From the NCBI GenBank assembly GCA_946482335.1, contig CAMLRG010000104.1, positions 1 through 18,338 on the forward strand: a stretch of DNA of 18,338 nucleotides. Direction: 5' to 3'. Both the position numbers and the translations under genes were made by a program. The notes under the pieces were generated by a model that worked only from the letters and a program-made list of their open reading frames with translations, had not been told where the DNA came from and did no database searches. This document shows, piece by piece, positions 15,111-18,338 of the stretch. The stretch is from an uncultured Duganella sp. (GTDB taxonomy: Bacteria > Pseudomonadota > Gammaproteobacteria > Burkholderiales > Burkholderiaceae). Position 1 is the stretch's first letter. Every line of letters starts with the position of its first letter.

Positions 15111-15871
15111 CAGGGACCAGGAATCTCCGTCACCGGATCCGGAATCCCCGACAAAATCGTCACCGCCACGCGCCGGTTGCGCGCCCGCGCCTCGGGATCG
15201 TCATTGGGCGCCACCGGCTGGTTGTCGGCATGCCCCACCGCCGTCATGCGCGAGGGTGCGATGCCGGCTTCAATGAACAGCCGCACCACGGTCCCCGCCC
15301 GCACCGCCGACAACTCCCAATTGGACGGGAACGCAGCATTCCGGATCGGCACATTATCCGTGTGCCCTTCCACCTGCACCGCATGCGGATCATCCTTGAG
15401 CAGCGTGGCCACCGCCGTCAACGCCTCGCGCGATTCGCTGGTCAAGCGCGCATCGCCCGGATTGAACAGCACGGATGCATTGATCTCGACGCTCACCCCG
15501 CGGCTATTCTGCGTCACGCGCACCTTGCCTTCCTTGACCAGCGGCGCCAGCGTGCTGGCCAGGTCTTTGGCCAGGCGCGTCATATGCTCCTTCTCGCGCT
15601 TGATCTGCTCATTGCGCTTGCGCTGCGCCGGGTTCGGGATCGGCAGGCTCTGCACCTCGGTATTGGTAGGCGGCGCGGCACCGGCGCCGCCGAAGGCATC
15701 GCCCAGCGCATCGGAAAACACCTTGTACTTGCCCAGGTTGACCGAGGACACCGCGTACATCACCACAAAGAAGGCAAACAGCAGCGTGATGAAATCCGAA
15801 TAGGAAATCAGCCAGCGCTCGTGGTTCTCCGGCTCATCATCGAACTTGCGGCGGGCGCGGCGGTATTGCAT
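15110..15871 (-). CDS. motD: Flagellar motor stator protein MotD (MotB family)
   Basis: MotD (253 aa) is the B-type stator subunit that anchors the motor to peptidoglycan and carries the ion-binding site. After a basic N-terminus, one transmembrane helix (about residues 21-43) contains WLISYSDFITLLFAFFVVMY with Asp26 as the presumed ion-binding residue. A plug/linker region follows (about 44-110), then the OmpA-like peptidoglycan-binding domain (about 125-245), with VEGHTDNVPI and the NRRVAVTIL end. It is about 50 aa shorter than enteric MotB, fitting the MotD type. Its ATG lies 1 nt after the motC stop (TGACATG), so the pair is translationally coupled. The coupling ion cannot be decided from the sequence alone. 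Confidence 0.93.
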   Translation of the reverse strand: MQYRRARRKFDDEPENHERWLISYSDFITLLFAFFVVMYAVSSVNLGKYKVFSDALGDAFGGAGAAPPTNTEVQSLPIPNPAQRKRNEQIKREKEHMTRLAKDLASTLAPLVKEGKVRVTQNSRGVSVEINASVLFNPGDARLTSESREALTAVATLLKDDPHAVQVEGHTDNVPIRNAAFPSNWELSAVRAGTVVRLFIEAGIAPSRMTAVGHADNQPVAPNDDPEARARNRRVAVTILSGIPDPVTEIPGP

Positions 15872-15872
15872 G

Positions 15873-16619
15873 TCACGGCTCCCGCATCAGGGTCGCGATG
15901 CGTTCATCGATGACGCGGCTGAAGTCGCCGGTGGCGATATCGTAGAACACGGCCGCCGCCAATTCCTGCAGGTAGACCTGGCGCGTGACGATGGTCTTCA
16001 GCTTGTTGGCGATCGGGTAGAAGAACAGGTTGGCCAGGCCGACACCGTAAATGGTGGACACGAAGGCCACCGCAATGCCGGACCCAAGCTTGCTCGGGTC
16101 GGTCAGGTTTTCCATCACGTGGATCAGCCCCAGCACCGCGCCCAGGATGCCGATGGTCGGCGAGTAACCGGCGGCCGATTCCCAGATGCGCACGGCCTGG
16201 CGTTCCGCCGTTTCGAAGGCGGTGATTTCCATGTCCAGCATCTGGCGCATCTTGTCCGGATGGATGCCATCCACGATCATGCGCAAGCCCTTGGCGATGA
16301 ACTTGTCCTTGGCGCCCAGCATGGGGCGCTCCAGCGCCAGCAGCCCGTCGCGGCGGGCCAGCATGCTCCAGTTGTTGATGTCGCGCGCCAGTTGCGCGCG
16401 GTTGTCCGGCGGCGGCTTGAAGACCCAGCGCACCATGGTCAGGCCGCGCCGCAAGGTGGGCAGGCGGCTTTGCAGCATGACCGCGCCGAACGTGCCGATC
16501 ACCACGATGGCGAAGGCGGCCGGCTGCACCAAGGAGGATATCTTGCCGCCCTCCAGCCCCTGGCCGACGATGATGCCGGCCAGCGCCAGCAGTACCCCGA
16601 CTACGCTGGACCAGTCCAT
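15873..16619 (-). CDS. motC: Flagellar motor stator protein MotC (MotA family)
   Basis: MotC (248 aa) is the A-type stator subunit; five copies surround two MotD subunits and push on the rotor. Four membrane helices are visible at about residues 4-22, 33-50, 152-171 and 180-203. The cytoplasmic loop has ARRDGLLALE (88-97), with the charged residues that contact FliG. The family prolines are in SPTIGILGAVLGLIHVM (Pro154) and FFYP (Pro202). The start ATG lies inside the end of fliA, a 19-nt overlap, and motD follows after 1 nt. This fliA-motC-motD linkage parallels the second stator set (MotCD) of pseudomonads; whether a separate motAB exists in this genome is not visible here. Confidence 0.93.
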   Translation of the reverse strand: MDWSSVVGVLLALAGIIVGQGLEGGKISSLVQPAAFAIVVIGTFGAVMLQSRLPTLRRGLTMVRWVFKPPPDNRAQLARDINNWSMLARRDGLLALERPMLGAKDKFIAKGLRMIVDGIHPDKMRQMLDMEITAFETAERQAVRIWESAAGYSPTIGILGAVLGLIHVMENLTDPSKLGSGIAVAFVSTIYGVGLANLFFYPIANKLKTIVTRQVYLQELAAAVFYDIATGDFSRVIDERIATLMREP

Positions 16620-17332
16620 GCCTGCTCCCGCAGCGAGGCACGCAGTCGCGCCACGGCTTGTGTATGCAATTGCGAAACCCGCGACTCGGATACGCCCATC
16701 ACGGCGCCGATTTCCTTCAGGTTCAGCTCTTCTTCGTAGTAAAGGCCCATCAGCATTTTCTCGCGTGGCGGCAGCGCATCAATCGCATCGATCACAGCCT
16801 GGCGGAAGTCGGTGTCGAGCAGCGCGCGCAGCGGATCGGCATCTTCATCATGGGCATAGCGGTCGAGGAAGCTGTCGTTGCCGTCTTCCTCGTGAAAATC
16901 TTCGTAGTACACCAGCTGGTGGCCGCCGCCTTCGGACAGCATTTCCTGGTAATCGGCCAGCGACAGCTTGAGCGATTTCGCCACTTCCGACTCGGTCGGC
17001 GGGCGGCCCAGGCGTTGCTGCAGCACGGCCATCGCATTTTCAATTTTCCGCATGTCTTGCCGCATCGAACGCGGCATCCAGTCGGAAGAGCGCAATTCAT
17101 CGAGCATGGCGCCGCGGATGCGCATCACCGCGTAGGTCTCGAACTGGGCGCCATGGGTTTCTTCGTAGCGGCTGATTGCGTCGAGCAAGCCGATCATGCC
17201 GGCCTGTACCAGGTCATCCACTTCCACACTGGGCGGCAATTTTGCCTTCATATGGTGGGCCAGGCGCTTGACCAACGGCATGTGCTCCGTCAGCAAGGAA
17301 TCCTTGTCCACCTTCCCTTTGACCGTGTACAT
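16601..17332 (-). CDS. fliA: RNA polymerase sigma factor for flagellar operons FliA (sigma-28)
   Basis: FliA (243 aa) directs transcription of late flagellar and chemotaxis genes, and two good target promoters occur in this window. Region 2 (about residues 15-85) has VEVDDLVQAGMIGLLDAISR and FETYAVMRIRGAMLDELRS. Region 3 covers about 92-170. Region 4 (about 185-235) has the helix-turn-helix LKEIGAVMGVSESRVSQLHT. Length is typical. The gene starts 17 nt after flhG with no clear ribosome-binding site, so coupling to flhG translation is likely. Its 3' end overlaps motC by 19 nt. FlgM, its antagonist, is encoded at 13487. Confidence 0.98.
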   Translation of the reverse strand: MYTVKGKVDKDSLLTEHMPLVKRLAHHMKAKLPPSVEVDDLVQAGMIGLLDAISRYEETHGAQFETYAVMRIRGAMLDELRSSDWMPRSMRQDMRKIENAMAVLQQRLGRPPTESEVAKSLKLSLADYQEMLSEGGGHQLVYYEDFHEEDGNDSFLDRYAHDEDADPLRALLDTDFRQAVIDAIDALPPREKMLMGLYYEEELNLKEIGAVMGVSESRVSQLHTQAVARLRASLREQAWTGPA

Positions 17333-17349
17333 AAAGGTTCTAATTCTTT

Positions 17350-18150
17350 TCAGGCTCTAAAATGATTGCAGCTCCCCATCGCAAAACGCCCGGCCAGCTG
17401 GCGGAAGGCCACAGAAGCACCGGCCAGCGGGAAGGCGTCGACCACCGCACGACCCAGCCGGGCTGCACGCTGCAGGTATTCGTCGGCTGGAACAGACCCC
17501 ATGGAAACGAGGTTGACTGCCAGGTAACGGCTTGCCGCATGTGCCATATTATCGTAAACCACCCTCGCTTCGGCCTCCGAAGCGCCGGTGACGAGGATGC
17601 CAAAGGGACGGCGGCCCAGTTCATGGTTGAGCCGCTTGATCATCATATAAGCATTCTTGATCGAGCTTGCACTGTTGGAAACCTGCACCACGATCTCGGA
17701 ACTGGCCATCAGCGGTACCGGGAAGGCATGGCCGTCGAACTCGCCGTCCACCAGCACGATGCCGCTCTGGCTGGCCAGCACGCCAAAGGCCTTGGCCAGG
17801 CGGCGCCCTTCATCCGGGCCGCGGCGCGCTTCGCCGCGCGTCATCGATACCACGTTAAAGCCTTGCGGCGCGGCATGGATCACCTGGTTCAGGCCGCAGC
17901 GCTGGCGCGCTACGTCGAGCAGGCTGGCGCCGCCGTCCAGGCCGAGGCGGGAGGCCACGCCATGGGCGCTGGCGCAGGCATCGACCAGCAGCACATCGTT
18001 GCCGGCTTGCGACAGCGAGGCGCCCAGGTTCACCAGCATGGCGCCTTTATCGTCCTGCGGCGTGGCCGACAGGAAGGTGACGATGCGTGGCTTGGGGCCG
18101 GCCAGCATCCGGCGCAGGCCTTCGGCCTGGTCGAAGTCGAAGTTAGCCAA
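17350..18150 (-). CDS. flhG: FlhG/FleN-type MinD-like flagellar number regulator, degenerate P-loop
   Basis: FlhG limits flagellar number and stimulates the FlhF GTPase. The start taken is TTG at 18150 (266 aa): it has GAGG 6 nt upstream, overlaps the flhF stop by 8 nt and gives the family N-terminus (M)ANFDFDQAEGLRRML, whose DQAEGLRR helix (residues 7-14) is the FlhF-activating motif. The ATG at 18186 would add an unrelated 12-residue leader. The MinD-like fold is recognisable (VNLGASLSQAGNDVLLVDA, residues 40-58). However, where SGKGGVGKTN is expected there is SATPQDDKGA (28-37), and the Walker A' signature lysine, the glycines and the Thr/Ser are missing. The usual DAD after strand 3 is DAC (57-59). 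ATP binding is therefore doubtful. fliA follows after 17 nt. Confidence 0.9.
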   Translation of the reverse strand: MANFDFDQAEGLRRMLAGPKPRIVTFLSATPQDDKGAMLVNLGASLSQAGNDVLLVDACASAHGVASRLGLDGGASLLDVARQRCGLNQVIHAAPQGFNVVSMTRGEARRGPDEGRRLAKAFGVLASQSGIVLVDGEFDGHAFPVPLMASSEIVVQVSNSASSIKNAYMMIKRLNHELGRRPFGILVTGASEAEARVVYDNMAHAASRYLAVNLVSMGSVPADEYLQRAARLGRAVVDAFPLAGASVAFRQLAGRFAMGSCNHFRA

Positions 18151-18338
18151 TTCGTACCTCGCGCAGCATTGGGTCGTGGGCGGCACCGGCTACCAGCAGC
18201 GGCAGCTCGGCATCGCCGAATTTCGGGGCAGCCTGGCCGCCGAAGGCGCGCTCCACCAGCGCGGCCGGGTCAGCCAGGTGCAAGTCTTCCGGCACGCGCT
18301 GGCCGTTGGACGCGTAGAACAGGCGCAGCTTGTGGCGG
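18143..18338 (-). CDS. flhF: Flagellar biosynthesis protein FlhF (partial, C-terminal end)
   Basis: Only the last 64 residues are present; the gene runs in from beyond the right edge. FlhF is an SRP-type GTPase that marks the site where a flagellum is built. The visible part contains KLRLFYASNGQRVPEDLHLA, the G5-side motif and the usual end of the SRP GTPase domain, followed by DPAALVERAF, a standard FlhF ending. A further 33-residue tail rich in Ala and Gly follows. The TAA stop overlaps the flhG start by 8 nt, which fits the functional pairing of the two proteins. Confidence 0.9.
   Translation of the reverse strand, partial: RHKLRLFYASNGQRVPEDLHLADPAALVERAFGGQAAPKFGDAELPLLVAGAAHDPMLREVRIG
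18148..18162 (-). promoter_or_regulatory. Ribosome-binding site deciding the flhG TTG start
   Basis: On the minus strand GCGAGG, six bases, then TTG. This is the only good ribosome-binding site near the flhG 5' end. The TTG sits at the 3' end of flhF, where ATTGGCTAA carries both the start and the flhF stop. Confidence 0.6.

Noticed and set aside
15063..15803. Plus-strand open frame starting inside palindrome copy 5
   Set aside because: Its start codons come from the repeat itself and the rest is antisense to motD; no protein family is visible.
1..18338. tRNA, rRNA, transposase or phage genes
   Set aside because: None seen; apart from the RTX remnant and the repeats, every stretch is accounted for by flagellar genes or the GGDEF-EAL gene.

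Overview
The window is a flagellar gene cluster from a high-GC Gram-negative bacterium. It encodes a P ring (FlgI) and an L-ring lipoprotein (FlgH). The gene order (flhF-flhG-fliA-motC-motD, then flgN-flgM-flgA divergent from flgB), the large FlgK and the codon use point to a betaproteobacterium of the Oxalobacteraceae (Massilia/Janthinobacterium/Duganella type). The family assignment is inference; the flagellar identity is seen directly in the proteins.

Layout from right to left. At 18338-15110 on the minus strand lie the end of flhF, flhG, fliA (sigma-28), motC and motD, tightly packed or overlapping. At 14281-15110 there is no intact gene. This stretch holds a decayed remnant of a delta-60/RTX-type secreted protein, bounded on both sides by palindromic repeats. 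At 12700-14281 on the plus strand lie flgA, flgM and flgN, with a near-consensus sigma-28 promoter in front of flgM. At 12570-8745 on the minus strand lie flgB-C-D-E-F. At 8534-6147 (minus) a membrane-bound PAS-GGDEF-EAL protein interrupts the usual flgF-flgG junction. At 6090-2617 (minus) lie flgG-H-I-J. At 2474-1 (minus) lie flgK and the start of flgL, behind a second sigma-28 promoter.

The genes form one assembly line. FlgB/C/F/G build the rod, FlgJ opens the peptidoglycan, FlgA/I/H build the P and L rings, and FlgD/E build the hook. FlgM then leaves the cell and frees FliA, which turns on flgMN and flgKL. FlgN chaperones FlgK/FlgL, and MotC/MotD supply the stator. FlhF/FlhG set flagellar position and number.

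The most unusual signal is a family of about 54-bp palindromic elements: arms AAACCGGTAAACCGG around an 11-12 bp stem such as GTGTCTGACCC with a 3-nt loop. They lie just behind the stops of flgJ, flgF, flgN and motD and so split the cluster into transcription modules. Copies differ by paired changes in both arms, which suggests that the folded structure is kept. A sixth, unidirectional copy appears to be built into the C-terminal codons of the GGDEF-EAL gene. Other points of note are a FlhG with a degenerate P-loop but an intact FlhF-activating helix, and a FlgE with an extra segment of about 90 residues whose codon use differs from its flanks.
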